NCBI GenBank assembly: GCA_900318685.1
Contig: ONLL01000027.1
Span: 1-46,851 of the forward strand
Direction: 5' to 3'
Length of the DNA: 46,851 nt
Origin: an uncultured Prevotellaceae bacterium
GTDB taxonomy: Bacteria > Bacteroidota > Bacteroidia > Bacteroidales > Bacteroidaceae
This document shows, piece after piece, positions 1 through 7,856 of the stretch. The notes under the pieces were generated by a model. The model was not told the origin of the DNA and ran no database searches. It saw only the letters and a list, made by a program, of their open reading frames with translations. Made by a program: the position numbers and the translations under genes. Positions within the stretch are counted from its first letter, which is position 1. The number at the start of each line of letters is the position of its first letter.

Positions 1-1
1 G

Positions 2-346
2 TTCACGGGCTACCACTACTACATCACCCGCGGCGGGAGGACATACCAGACGCGGCATGAGCAGCTCGTCGGGGCCCATGCGAAGGGCTACAACGCACAC
101 TCGCTGGGCGTATGCTATGAGGGAGGCCTCGACCGCGACGGCAATCCTGCCGACACGCGCACGCCGCGCCAGAAGAGGGCACTGCTGAGACTGCTCCGCC
201 GCCTGAAGGCCGAGCATCCGCAGGCCCGTATCGTAGGACATCGCGACCTGCCTGGGGTGAAAAAGGCCTGCCCCTGCTTCGACTGCTCAGAATATCAGGC
301 CCTGCAGCCTCTCAACGTGTCAGTCGGAGAAAGAAATGCTCAGTAA
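2..346 (+). CDS. N-acetylmuramoyl-L-alanine amidase, C-terminal part (cut by window edge)
   Basis: The frame is open from the first bases and gives the last 114 residues of a T7-lysozyme/PGRP-type amidase, an enzyme that cuts the bond between muramic acid and the stem peptide of peptidoglycan. Visible family marks are GYHYYITRGG near the start, GAHAKGYNAHSLGVCYEGG in the middle, and GHRDLPGVKKACPCFD near the end; in this family the histidine of GHRD and the cysteine of ACPCFD are zinc ligands. The first zinc ligand would lie upstream of the window. Such amidases in Bacteroidales are often in prophage or conjugative-element lysis modules, and the KilA-N unit next door fits such an edge, but nothing else phage-like is visible. 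The family is clear; the cellular role is inferred. Confidence 0.85.
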   Translation, partial: FTGYHYYITRGGRTYQTRHEQLVGAHAKGYNAHSLGVCYEGGLDRDGNPADTRTPRQKRALLRLLRRLKAEHPQARIVGHRDLPGVKKACPCFDCSEYQALQPLNVSVGERNAQ

Positions 347-398
347 GAAACCAAAAAAACACACCATTATGCATTACATCAGAGATCAACAAGCAAGC

Positions 399-426
399 AG
401 CGCATCCAGACGAGGGTGCGCTGTTT
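399..426. terminator. Hairpin between convergent genes, likely bidirectional terminator
   Basis: Arms at 399-407 and 414-422 pair over 9 positions with one wobble around a 6-nt loop, followed by a short T run. It lies between the amidase stop and the KilA-N stop, which converge. The rest of 347-544 shows no convincing gene. Confidence 0.5.
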
Positions 427-544
427 AGGTTTATATGTAAATGATGTTGCTGTGTTTGTGGTTATTCCTCTTCCATCCATCGCCTAATGACATGGTGTGG
501 AACGATATACAACAGGCATCCCTTGCCTTATCTTAAATCTCCTA

Positions 545-1357
545 TTATTGTAATAGGTTGCGATTACGGTTGGTCTCCAGCACTTGCATTTGCTGAATAG
601 CAATCTGATTGAGTTTCACAAGCCTTTCGCCTTGTGGTACTCCATCGTTAATAAGTACGGCATTAATATTCTCCATATTCGACAGGCATATCAGTTCGTT
701 GATGGTAGCATAGTCACGGATATTACCTTTCAAGTCGGGATTGGCCTCTCGCCATTGTTTAGCAGTCATTCCGAACATCGCAACATTCAACACGTCAGCC
801 TCTTCAGCATATATAATACTAGCTTGTGCTGCGGTTATTTCCTCTGGTATCAGATGGCTCTTGATCGCATCTGTATGAATATGGTAGTTAATTTTAGAGA
901 GTTCTCTTTTGGCAGTCCACCCCAATTGCTTCTGTTCCTCTTCTTTCAGTCTTTGGAACTCGTCAATCAGGTAGAGTTTGAAGGTGACACTAATAGCGGT
1001 TCCAAACTCGAAAGCAATATCTTTGAATGCGTAGGTGCCACCATATCGTCCTTTCTTGACAATGATTCCAATGGCATTAGTTTTTTCAACCCATTCACTC
1101 ACGCTCATCACGAAATTTGGCAAACCTGCCTGCATTCTAAAGTGGTCAAATTCGACCACTTTAAAATTGGGGTTATGAATCATTTCCCAAGTTCCAAGAA
1201 ACTCAATGGTGTATCTTGTGCGAATCCAATTCTTGATGATGTCGGCAGCGCGGCTTTCGCTTTGTTTGCCGTTAGCCATATCTGTAAGTGATATATAATC
1301 CTTGTCGTTATAAGACAAGACAGTTATTTCCGTGTTCTGAACCGTTATCTTTGCCAT
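545..1357 (-). CDS. KilA-N domain protein
   Basis: The 270-aa product matches the KilA-N proteins found scattered in Bacteroidales. Its N-terminal half carries the recognisable segments YISLTDMAN, FKVVEFDHFRMQAG, VSEWVEKTNAIGI and GRYGGTYAFKDIAFEFG, and the middle has FKLYLIDEFQRLKEEE. KilA-N is a DNA-binding domain of phage and large-virus origin, often part of antirepressor-like proteins; the target of this one is unknown. It is the second gene of a unit, starting 17 bases after the small gene at 1375-1620, so the two are probably cotranscribed from the promoter at 1651-1658. Two-gene linkage of a small acidic protein and a larger DNA-binding-type protein could mean a toxin-antitoxin or phage-defence module, but that is inference. 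A 10-bp perfect inverted repeat lies in the gene at 1138-1163. Confidence 0.85.
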   Translation of the reverse strand: MAKITVQNTEITVLSYNDKDYISLTDMANGKQSESRAADIIKNWIRTRYTIEFLGTWEMIHNPNFKVVEFDHFRMQAGLPNFVMSVSEWVEKTNAIGIIVKKGRYGGTYAFKDIAFEFGTAISVTFKLYLIDEFQRLKEEEQKQLGWTAKRELSKINYHIHTDAIKSHLIPEEITAAQASIIYAEEADVLNVAMFGMTAKQWREANPDLKGNIRDYATINELICLSNMENINAVLINDGVPQGERLVKLNQIAIQQMQVLETNRNRNLLQ

Positions 1358-1374
1358 AGGGTGGTGCTATTTGT

Positions 1375-1620
1375 TCATACGGCTACGGTTTCCTTGTGGT
1401 GGTCGAATACTTCGTCGTTGGTCAGGTATTCGCCAGCCTCGAAGGCCGCCTCTGCCTCGTCAAGCATGTTATCAATTTCCTGCATGGTGTAGGGACGGAG
1501 TTGCTCCTTCTCTTTCTTGTTGGCCTGCTCTATCAGATGTTCGCCCACCCATCGCATATTGCTGATGGAGAGCGTACCGTAGAGGTAGTCTAGCAGGCTT
1601 CTCAATATTGCTGTACTCAT
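1375..1620 (-). CDS. Small acidic protein paired with KilA-N gene
   Basis: Not recognised as a named family. I place the start at the ATG at 1620 (MSTAILRSLLDYL), giving 81 aa, because AGGAAGG lies just upstream and because a further ATG at 1653 would fall on the promoter box. The N-terminal 40 residues look helical; the C-terminal half is acidic (MLDEAEAAFEAGEYLTNDEVF), a pattern reminiscent of antitoxin tails that wrap a partner. It precedes the KilA-N gene by 17 bases. A partner or regulator role for the KilA-N protein is an inference from linkage, size and charge. Confidence 0.7.
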   Translation of the reverse strand: MSTAILRSLLDYLYGTLSISNMRWVGEHLIEQANKKEKEQLRPYTMQEIDNMLDEAEAAFEAGEYLTNDEVFDHHKETVAV

Positions 1621-1650
1621 ATCGCACCTTCCTTTATTAGTTTGATGCCG

Positions 1651-1658
1651 CAAAGTTA
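1651..1658 (-). promoter_or_regulatory. Bacteroidales -7 promoter box for the small gene/KilA-N unit
   Basis: The minus strand reads TAACTTTG, a match to the Bacteroidetes -7 consensus TAnnTTTG, about 30 bases before the ATG at 1620. The -33 region is A/T-rich without a clean TTTG. Confidence 0.6.
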
Positions 1659-1784
1659 ATCATTTTTTTGCGAATAAACAATGCTTTCCTCCTCTTTTTT
1701 GTGAAGTGCACAAGAGAAAACATGCCGATGTCCTGACCGACACATAGCAAGAAGTGGCTTTCGGCTGCAGGTCATAAACGGAAA

Positions 1785-1813
1785 CAAGCCGAAGGCGACT
1801 GGCCTCCGGCTTG
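1785..1813 (-). terminator. Hairpin after secDF
   Basis: Twelve-base arms (1785-1796 and 1802-1813) pair with one mismatch around a 5-nt loop, 26 bases after the secDF stop. The T run on the minus strand is short, so strength is uncertain. Confidence 0.5.
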
Positions 1814-1838
1814 CTTTTCGATGAAGGGTATGCTGAGC

Positions 1839-4800
1839 TTACTTCTTCTTTTCAGTCTCCTCGACTTCCTTCGGCTGCTTGCGGCTGAGGATGAGGTAGG
1901 CCGTGGGAGCAGCGATGAAGATGGATGACAGGGTACCGAAGATGACACCCAGGATCATGGCGAAGGAGAACGGACGGATGCTGTCGCCACCAAGCACGAA
2001 GATGGTGAGCAGCACGATGAGCGTGGTCACTGACGTGTTGATGGTACGAGCCAGCGTCTGGTTGATGGAGGCGTTGAACAACTCCTTCTTGTCACGCTTG
2101 GGATAGAGTCCGAGGTTCTCACGGATACGGTCGAAGACCACCACCTTATCGTTGATCGAGTAACCGATCACAGTCAGGATAGCTCCGATGAATGTCTGGT
2201 CGATCTCGAGCGACATGGGCACCCATCCCCAGAGCACGGAGAAGAATCCGATGACGATGAGGGCGTCGAATGCCAGGGCTACGATAGAGCCCACTGAGAA
2301 GGCGACATTGCGGAAGCGGAGGAGGATGTAGAGGAAGATGGCGATCAGAGCCAGCAGCACGCTGATGAAAGCACCGCGAGTGATGGTCTTAGCAATCGAC
2401 GGACCCACCTTGGTGGCGCTGACGATGGTGCCAATCTCGCTCTCGCCCTCAGTGACGGGAGCCTCCTTGAAGGTCTCGAGGTCAGCTTTGGTAATCATGC
2501 CGGCAGCATTCAGCTTCTCGTAGATGATGTTCTCAGCCTGCTCGTCGACGCTAGGATCGTTCGACTCATAGTTCCAGTTGGTGGAGATACGCACGGTGCG
2601 GCTGCCCTCGAGGGCGATGACGCTGGTGTTGGCCTCCTGTCCGGCCTTCGAGCCGAGTGTGTTGACAAAGGCTCCTGAGAGTGCCTGACGCACATCCTCG
2701 ACGGGTACTGCCTTGTCGAGCACGACGACGTAGTTGCGGCCACCGGTGAAGTCGATGCTGCGGCTGAGTCCGCGTACGGCGAAGCTGATGCAGAAGAGCA
2801 CTGCTGCTGCGACCCAGATGGTGTACGACTTCTTGAACTGACCCATGATGTTGAAGTGGGTGTTCTGCATCAAGTTCTTCGAGAAGTTGGTGGTGAAGGT
2901 GAGGTTCTGCCACTTCTCCTTACGCATCTGACGATCGTAGATGAGACGGGTCATGAAGACGGCGGTGAAGAACGATATGCAGATACCGATGATCAGCGTG
3001 GTGGCGAAACCGCGGATAGGACCTGTACCGAAGACGTAGAGGATGATACCCGTGATGAGTGAGGTGAGGTTAGAGTCGAAGATAGCCGAGAAGGCGTTCG
3101 AGTAACCTGCGTTGATAGCCTCACGGATGTGTAGGCCCTTACGCATCTCTTCCTTGATACGCTCATAGATCAGCACGTTGGCATCGACGGCGGTACCCAG
3201 GGTGAGCACGATACCGGCGATACCCGGCATGGTCAGTGCTGCCTGGAACGAGGCCAGAATACCCAGCGTGAAGAACAGGTTGAGCAGCAGGGCCATGTTG
3301 GCCAGCATGCCGGGGATGAAGTTGTAGAGCAACACCATGACGCCCATCAGGAGGATGAATGCCACGATGAACGAGATGATACCCTGCTGGATAGACTTAG
3401 CACCGAGCGACGGTCCTACCATCGTGCTGGAGAGGATACGCATCGGGGCGGGCATCTTACCGGAGTTCAGCGTGTTGGCAAGGTCCTTGGTGTCCTCGAT
3501 GGTGAAGTGACCCGTGATCTGGGAGTTACCACCGCTGATCTCGTCGTTGACGTTAGGAGCGCTGTAGACAGCGTCGTCGAGGACGATAGCAACAGCTTTA
3601 TTAATGTTCTCGCGCGTGAGGCGTGCCCACTCACGAGTACCCTCAGAGTTCATCTGCATCGACACATCGGGCTTACCCAGCTGGTCGTAGCCGTCGCTGG
3701 CCGAGACGATGACGTCGCCCTCCAGTGGTGCGCGACCAGAAGGATCGCTCACGCGGATTGCATACAGACGGAACTGCTCGCCCTTCTCACCCTGGTAGAT
3801 GGGACCTTCGCTCTTGGCACCCCAGAGGAGCTTCATGTCCTTGCGGAGCATCTTGGCAGCGAGGTCAGAGTGCAGGATCTTGTTGATGGCAGCGGTGTCG
3901 TGCACGCTGGCGTGACCCACCATGGCGTTGCCGTTAGGATAGAGGTTCAGGCGGGGCAGGTGGTACTTGCCGTCTTCGGCCTGAGTGCTCTTGCCTGCAA
4001 GCTGGTCGGCGAGGGCGTTCTCGGCGGGCTTAGCCTCCTCGGTGGAGTCCTTGGCCACTTCCTCCGTCTGTGCCACTTCCTCAGCGGGAGCAGCGTTGGC
4101 GGTGGAGTCGGTCTGTGCGATGCCGTTCTGCTGGTTGGCGTATGCCTGCATCAGCGACTGGATCGAGCCTACGACTTCCTGGGCTGAGAAGGTCTCCCAG
4201 AACTCCAGGTTGGCACTGCTCTCGAGGAGCTTCAGGATACGGTTCTTATCTTTCACGCCAGGCAGCTCGACCATGATGCGCGACTGGCCTTCCAGGCGCT
4301 GGATGTTGGGCTGCACCACACCAAACTTATCGACGCGGTTGCGCACGACGTTCTCGGCATTCTCGATGGCAGAGGCAACCTCTTCCTTCAGAGCCTTGCG
4401 CACGTCGGCGTTGCTCGACTGGCTGGTGACTTTCTCGCGGAGCTGCTGTGTAGCAAAGATCTCGCGGAGCTGACGATTACTAAGGGTCTTTTCCCACGTG
4501 TCGCAGAAGATGTCGACGAAGTCGCCCTGACTCTCCTGCTCTTCCTTCTTGGCCAACTCGAGCACGTTGCGGTATTCAGCGTCCTGCTTGTGCGCAGCAA
4601 GCATGTCGACGATGTCGGGTACCGACACTTCCATGATGACATTCAGACCGCCCTTGAGGTCAAGGCCAAGTCCCATTTCCATCTCACGGCACTCTTTCAG
4701 GTTCCACTGCCAGAGCCAAACCTTGTTGGTCTCGACGGAATCCTGATAGGCCTGTGCAGCTTCCTGGCCCTGTGTGGCTGCGATCTTCGCAATCTTGTTC

Positions 4801-4895
4801 TCGTAGTGACGGGTCACAAACGAGAAGGAAAGATAGAAGCAGCAGACAAGCACGAGGGCAACTGCAATAAACTTTACAATTCCTTTGTTTTGCAT
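1839..4895 (-). CDS. secDF: Protein translocase subunit SecDF (fusion)
   Basis: This 1018-aa inner-membrane protein fuses SecD and SecF, which use the proton gradient to help pull proteins through SecYEG on the periplasmic side. An N-terminal membrane segment (about residues 8-28) is followed by the SecD signature LGLDLKGGLNV and the periplasmic P1 domain. Roughly residues 255-305 form a low-complexity Ala/Glu/Thr-rich insert. The SecD membrane bundle contains GTAVDANVLIYERIKEE. The SecF half opens near IDFTGGRNYVVV and carries YSINDKVVVFDRIREN. The fused form with a charged lysine-rich C terminus is usual in Bacteroidetes. The start at 4895 is supported by an A-rich leader and a promoter box at 4942-4949; there is no Shine-Dalgarno, as is common in this group. 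It stands alone. The many Sec-dependent secreted proteins encoded downstream would depend on this pathway. Confidence 0.97.
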   Translation of the reverse strand: MQNKGIVKFIAVALVLVCCFYLSFSFVTRHYENKIAKIAATQGQEAAQAYQDSVETNKVWLWQWNLKECREMEMGLGLDLKGGLNVIMEVSVPDIVDMLAAHKQDAEYRNVLELAKKEEQESQGDFVDIFCDTWEKTLSNRQLREIFATQQLREKVTSQSSNADVRKALKEEVASAIENAENVVRNRVDKFGVVQPNIQRLEGQSRIMVELPGVKDKNRILKLLESSANLEFWETFSAQEVVGSIQSLMQAYANQQNGIAQTDSTANAAPAEEVAQTEEVAKDSTEEAKPAENALADQLAGKSTQAEDGKYHLPRLNLYPNGNAMVGHASVHDTAAINKILHSDLAAKMLRKDMKLLWGAKSEGPIYQGEKGEQFRLYAIRVSDPSGRAPLEGDVIVSASDGYDQLGKPDVSMQMNSEGTREWARLTRENINKAVAIVLDDAVYSAPNVNDEISGGNSQITGHFTIEDTKDLANTLNSGKMPAPMRILSSTMVGPSLGAKSIQQGIISFIVAFILLMGVMVLLYNFIPGMLANMALLLNLFFTLGILASFQAALTMPGIAGIVLTLGTAVDANVLIYERIKEEMRKGLHIREAINAGYSNAFSAIFDSNLTSLITGIILYVFGTGPIRGFATTLIIGICISFFTAVFMTRLIYDRQMRKEKWQNLTFTTNFSKNLMQNTHFNIMGQFKKSYTIWVAAAVLFCISFAVRGLSRSIDFTGGRNYVVVLDKAVPVEDVRQALSGAFVNTLGSKAGQEANTSVIALEGSRTVRISTNWNYESNDPSVDEQAENIIYEKLNAAGMITKADLETFKEAPVTEGESEIGTIVSATKVGPSIAKTITRGAFISVLLALIAIFLYILLRFRNVAFSVGSIVALAFDALIVIGFFSVLWGWVPMSLEIDQTFIGAILTVIGYSINDKVVVFDRIRENLGLYPKRDKKELFNASINQTLARTINTSVTTLIVLLTIFVLGGDSIRPFSFAMILGVIFGTLSSIFIAAPTAYLILSRKQPKEVEETEKKK

Positions 4896-4941
4896 TTTGT
4901 TTGTTATATAATTCGTTATTTATTTTGCGCAATTTGACCTG

Positions 4942-4949
4942 CAAATATA
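4942..4949 (-). promoter_or_regulatory. -7 promoter box for secDF
   Basis: TATATTTG on the minus strand, about 46 bases before the secDF ATG. The remainder of the gap 4896-5169 is A/T-rich and holds no gene I can support. Confidence 0.65.
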
Positions 4950-5169
4950 GTGATTTTTTTACACTAGGAAAAATTTTCGGCCTTTTTTCGTCATTTTTTT
5001 AAGGTTTGTATACTATTTAAGGGCTTTTGGCGGGTATTCGGTCTCGAAAACCTGCTTTTTCCCGTTTTGTTGGTGCTGGTCGGCGGAAAGAAGGAAAAAA
5101 GGCAGAAATGCCGATATGGGGAGAAACCTGAAATTCTCTTTTCTTGACATGAAGATTCTCGTGTGAAAG

Positions 5170-6258
5170 TTAGTCCATGCGTTGCAGCCATCCTACGACG
5201 GGATAGTGGTCGCTGGCGTGGATGGAGTTGTCGACAAAGCATCCGTAGGGTTTGTAGTGGTGTGAGCACATCAGCTGGTCGATGCGTACGAAGAATCCTT
5301 TTGGAGTATAGGAGACGCCCAAGCCACAGCCGCTCTCTACGAAGCAGTCGACGAGTCCGTTGGCAATGGTTCGCCGCACGTAGGAGATGGGCGTATCGTT
5401 GAAGTCTCCGCACACGATGATGGGGTAGCGGCTGTGCTCACTGATATACCTGTGCACGGCCTCGGCCTGTGGAGCCCGCTTTACCATTGCCTCTCCAAGC
5501 TTTCCTACCAGCATGCGTGTCTCTGCCTGTGCGTCGCGGCTGGTCATGTCGCCGTTGATCATGTCGGTATACCGCTGGCGGTCGGAATCCGAGAGGTGGG
5601 TACTTTCCAGATGGTTGTTGATGACAATCACCGTGTCGTTGTCTATCTTCAGGAAGAACGCAGCCGATCCGTTGGCCTGCGTCTCGTATTGAATGCGCTC
5701 CTTGCCGATGATGGGATAGCGTGAGCGCACTCCCAGCGCATTGATGAGGGGTGACGACGGGCGGTTGATGTGGATGGTGTCGTAGTAAGGAAGAAGGCGC
5801 AGAAGGCTGTCCTGGTATTCTTTCTTCATGTTGACATCCTCTTGCAGGCATACGATGTCGGGCTTCTGCCGGCACAGGTAGTCGAAGATGTTTTTGTGAG
5901 CATCCTGGTTCTTCTTGTCGTAGTAGAAACTTGCCACGTTGTAGGACACAACCTTGATGCAGCCTTCTGGGGGCTCCTGGTGGAGGTGCAGGGGCATGTA
6001 GATGCGGATGGAGGGGTAGGCCAGCACGAATCCCATCAGCGGCATCCACATCTTGCGCCATTTCATACAGAGCCAGGTGACGAGCAGCAGCATATTAAAG
6101 AGAAGGAAGAAGGGGAACACGATGCCAGCACAGGCCAGCACGGGATGGTCGACAGGGTTCAGCCTGTCGCTATAGGCCACGAGCACCATCAGCACCTCCG
6201 TTGTGACGGTGGCGCCAGTAAGGATGTAGAGGATGATGTTCTTTACCTTCGTGATCAT
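5170..6258 (-). CDS. Membrane-anchored endonuclease/exonuclease/phosphatase family protein
   Basis: The 362-aa product has three N-terminal hydrophobic segments (about residues 7-27, 36-62 and 70-88) and then a full DNase I-like metal-dependent phosphodiesterase fold. Expected active-site elements are visible: VVSYNVASF (Asn107), CLQEDV (Glu140), INNHLEST (His216), VCGDFNDT (Asp285/Asn287) and SDHYPVVGW (Asp350/His351). Family members cut nucleic acids, inositol phosphates or phospholipids; the membrane anchor suggests action at the outer face of the inner membrane, but the substrate is unknown. I choose the ATG at 6258 (MITKVKN) rather than one at 6309, because the earlier one would overlap the rhomboid gene and adds a low-complexity leader. 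It follows the rhomboid stop by 28 bases, so they are likely cotranscribed. Confidence 0.9.
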   Translation of the reverse strand: MITKVKNIILYILTGATVTTEVLMVLVAYSDRLNPVDHPVLACAGIVFPFFLLFNMLLLVTWLCMKWRKMWMPLMGFVLAYPSIRIYMPLHLHQEPPEGCIKVVSYNVASFYYDKKNQDAHKNIFDYLCRQKPDIVCLQEDVNMKKEYQDSLLRLLPYYDTIHINRPSSPLINALGVRSRYPIIGKERIQYETQANGSAAFFLKIDNDTVIVINNHLESTHLSDSDRQRYTDMINGDMTSRDAQAETRMLVGKLGEAMVKRAPQAEAVHRYISEHSRYPIIVCGDFNDTPISYVRRTIANGLVDCFVESGCGLGVSYTPKGFFVRIDQLMCSHHYKPYGCFVDNSIHASDHYPVVGWLQRMD

Positions 6259-6286
6259 TTGTGGTCTGGCGTTCGCGACTGGTGGC

Positions 6287-7237
6287 CTAGCGTTCGCGGC
6301 TGGCTTCAAAGAGTCGCTGCTTCTCTTCCTTGCTCAGGCTGTCGTAGCCGCTCTTGCGGATTTTGTCGAGGATGGCGTCGACCTCGGCCTGACGCTGCTG
6401 CTTGCGGGCGTTGTATTCCATATCGTCCTCACGCGTAGGACCAAAGCCAGCCTGACGGGTGTCCGTCTGGTTCTGATTCTTAGTCTGACGGCGCGACTCG
6501 AAGTTGCGCTTCATGTTCTCGAAGTACTGCCTGCCACTGCCCATGTTGAACTTGCTGCCTGGGCGATGCCTCCAGTAGAGGATGAGCAGCAGACCGAAGA
6601 GCATGCCTCCCAGATGGGCCACGTGGGCCACGCTGTCGCCGCTGGCACCATAGGCCATGAACAGCTCGATGGCGGCATAGATGCCCACAAACCACTTGGC
6701 CTTGATGGGCACGGGCAGCGGGAAGATGAAGATGCGCTCGTTGGGGAAGGTCATACCGAAGGCCAGCAGAATGCCATAGACGGCACCCGAGGCGCCGATG
6801 GTGCCCCATGAGTTGAGGTACGACCCTACGGTCATCTCGATGATGCCGCTGTCGGTTCTTACAGGAATGAGAGCGCTGACGCCCAGCTCGGCCAGTCCGC
6901 TCTGCGAGTACTCGATGTACTGCACCAGCTCCTGACACAGTCCGGCTCCGATGCCGCACACAAGATAGTACACCAGGAAGCGCTGCGGACCCCACACCCG
7001 CTCGATGACGCATCCGAACATCCACAGGGCAAACATGTTGAAGAAGATGTGCCAGACGTCGGCATGCAGAAACTGGTAGGTGAGGAGCTGATAAATGTGA
7101 AAGTCGGGTGCCATGAAGAAGTGGAGCGTGCCCCAGCTCTTCAAGTCTATCTGACTCTGGAAGACAATCACTGCCAAGAACACAATGATGTTGATGAGCA
7201 GCAGATTTTTGGTGATAGTCGGTATGTTACGAAACAT
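6287..7237 (-). CDS. Rhomboid-family intramembrane serine protease
   Basis: The 316-aa protein has about six membrane segments. The rhomboid catalytic serine sits in GASGAVYG (Ser150) and the catalytic histidine in AHVAHLGG (His208); the conserved HADVWHIFFNMFALWMFG segment (His58, His63, Asn67) is also intact. Rhomboids cleave membrane proteins inside the bilayer. The C-terminal ~95 residues are a charged cytoplasmic extension typical of Bacteroidetes versions. It is the first gene of an operon with the phosphodiesterase gene downstream, transcribed from a box at 7330-7337. Its 5' leader contains a run of 7-8 bp repeats (7244-7310). The substrate cannot be told from the sequence. Confidence 0.93.
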   Translation of the reverse strand: MFRNIPTITKNLLLINIIVFLAVIVFQSQIDLKSWGTLHFFMAPDFHIYQLLTYQFLHADVWHIFFNMFALWMFGCVIERVWGPQRFLVYYLVCGIGAGLCQELVQYIEYSQSGLAELGVSALIPVRTDSGIIEMTVGSYLNSWGTIGASGAVYGILLAFGMTFPNERIFIFPLPVPIKAKWFVGIYAAIELFMAYGASGDSVAHVAHLGGMLFGLLLILYWRHRPGSKFNMGSGRQYFENMKRNFESRRQTKNQNQTDTRQAGFGPTREDDMEYNARKQQRQAEVDAILDKIRKSGYDSLSKEEKQRLFEASRER

Positions 7238-7243
7238 CTTTTT

Positions 7244-7310
7244 ATTTACGATTTAACGATTTGCGATTTACTGTTTGACAATTTGAGACTTGCGTTTCGC
7301 AATTTACTGC
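7244..7310 (-). repeat. Heptamer-like repeat run in the rhomboid leader
   Basis: The stretch holds degenerate 7-8 base units built around ACGATTT / GCGATTT / ACAATTTG on the plus strand, between the rhomboid start and its promoter. The same AATCGT-type unit occurs in frame in the giant genes at 19220 and 23962. Confidence 0.6.
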
Positions 7311-7329
7311 TAACAACGCAATTTGCGCG

Positions 7330-7337
7330 CAAAATTA
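7330..7337 (-). promoter_or_regulatory. -7 promoter box for rhomboid operon
   Basis: TAATTTTG on the minus strand matches TAnnTTTG and lies about 93 bases before the rhomboid ATG, placing the repeat run in the transcribed leader. Confidence 0.55.
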
Positions 7338-7419
7338 CGAAAAATATCTGTTTTTCAGCACAAAAACGGGCTAAAACACATTATTTTTCATGAAAAAAGT
7401 GATTTTTTCCGATTTTTTG

Positions 7420-7450
7420 TTTGTTTTATGAAAACTTTCACTTATATTTG
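7420..7450 (+). promoter_or_regulatory. Full Bacteroidales promoter of the HU gene
   Basis: TTTG at 7420-7423, a 19-base spacer and TATATTTG at 7443-7450 match the -33/-7 consensus with the expected spacing. It drives the HU gene, whose leader is A/T-rich with no Shine-Dalgarno. Confidence 0.8.
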
Positions 7451-7515
7451 CATCGAAAAACGTGCAAGAGCGAACAAAATCTATTTATAAACATTTATTT
7501 TTAAACAATTACATT

Positions 7516-7788
7516 ATGAACAAGACAGAATTAGTTGAGAAAATTGCAGCTGGTGCAGGCATCACCAAGGTTGACGCAAAAAAGGCTCTCGATGCAGCCG
7601 TTAGCGCAGTGAAGGAAGCTCTTATCGCCGGCGATAAGGTGGCTCTGATTGGCTTTGGTACTTTCGCCGTCAACGAGCGTCCCGCTCGTGAGGGTATCAA
7701 CCCCGCTACGAAGGAGAAGATCACCATCGCTGCTAAGAAGGCTGTTAAATTTAAGGCTGGTGCAGAGCTGGCTGACGCCCTGAACTAA
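7516..7788 (+). CDS. hup: HU-family DNA-binding protein
   Basis: The 90-aa product is a classic HU: MNKTELVEKIAAGAG at the N terminus, the GDKVALIGFGTF turn, RPAREGINPATKE in the DNA-clamping beta arm, and AVKFKAGAELADALN at the end. HU dimers bend and compact DNA and assist replication and transcription. The length equals the family norm. I start at the ATG at 7516, since the extra upstream in-frame residues are not part of the HU fold and lie in the leader. It has its own strong promoter and terminator, so it is a single-gene unit as is common for abundant nucleoid proteins. Confidence 0.97.
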   Translation: MNKTELVEKIAAGAGITKVDAKKALDAAVSAVKEALIAGDKVALIGFGTFAVNERPAREGINPATKEKITIAAKKAVKFKAGAELADALN

Positions 7789-7809
7789 ATCTTTTATTTC
7801 TTTCAAGAC

Positions 7810-7845
7810 AGAGGGCGAGTTGATTTTTCGGCTTGCCCTCTTTTA
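7810..7845 (+). terminator. Rho-independent terminator of the HU gene
   Basis: Ten-base arms (7810-7819 and 7832-7841) pair with one wobble, followed directly by TTTT. The hairpin ends 12 bases before the next start codon. Confidence 0.75.
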
Positions 7846-7856
7846 AATGTCTGTCT

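Noticed and set aside
450-535. Short minus-strand frame ending RRWMEEE after the KilA-N gene
   Set aside because: About 21 codons with no start codon; could be a remnant of a gene end, but the evidence is too thin to list.
584-1291. 235-aa open frame on the plus strand
   Set aside because: Antisense to the KilA-N gene, which has conserved family motifs and a promoter.
7833-7856. TTG start for the TPR/HTH regulator
   Set aside because: It lies in the HU terminator hairpin and adds residues before the signal peptide.
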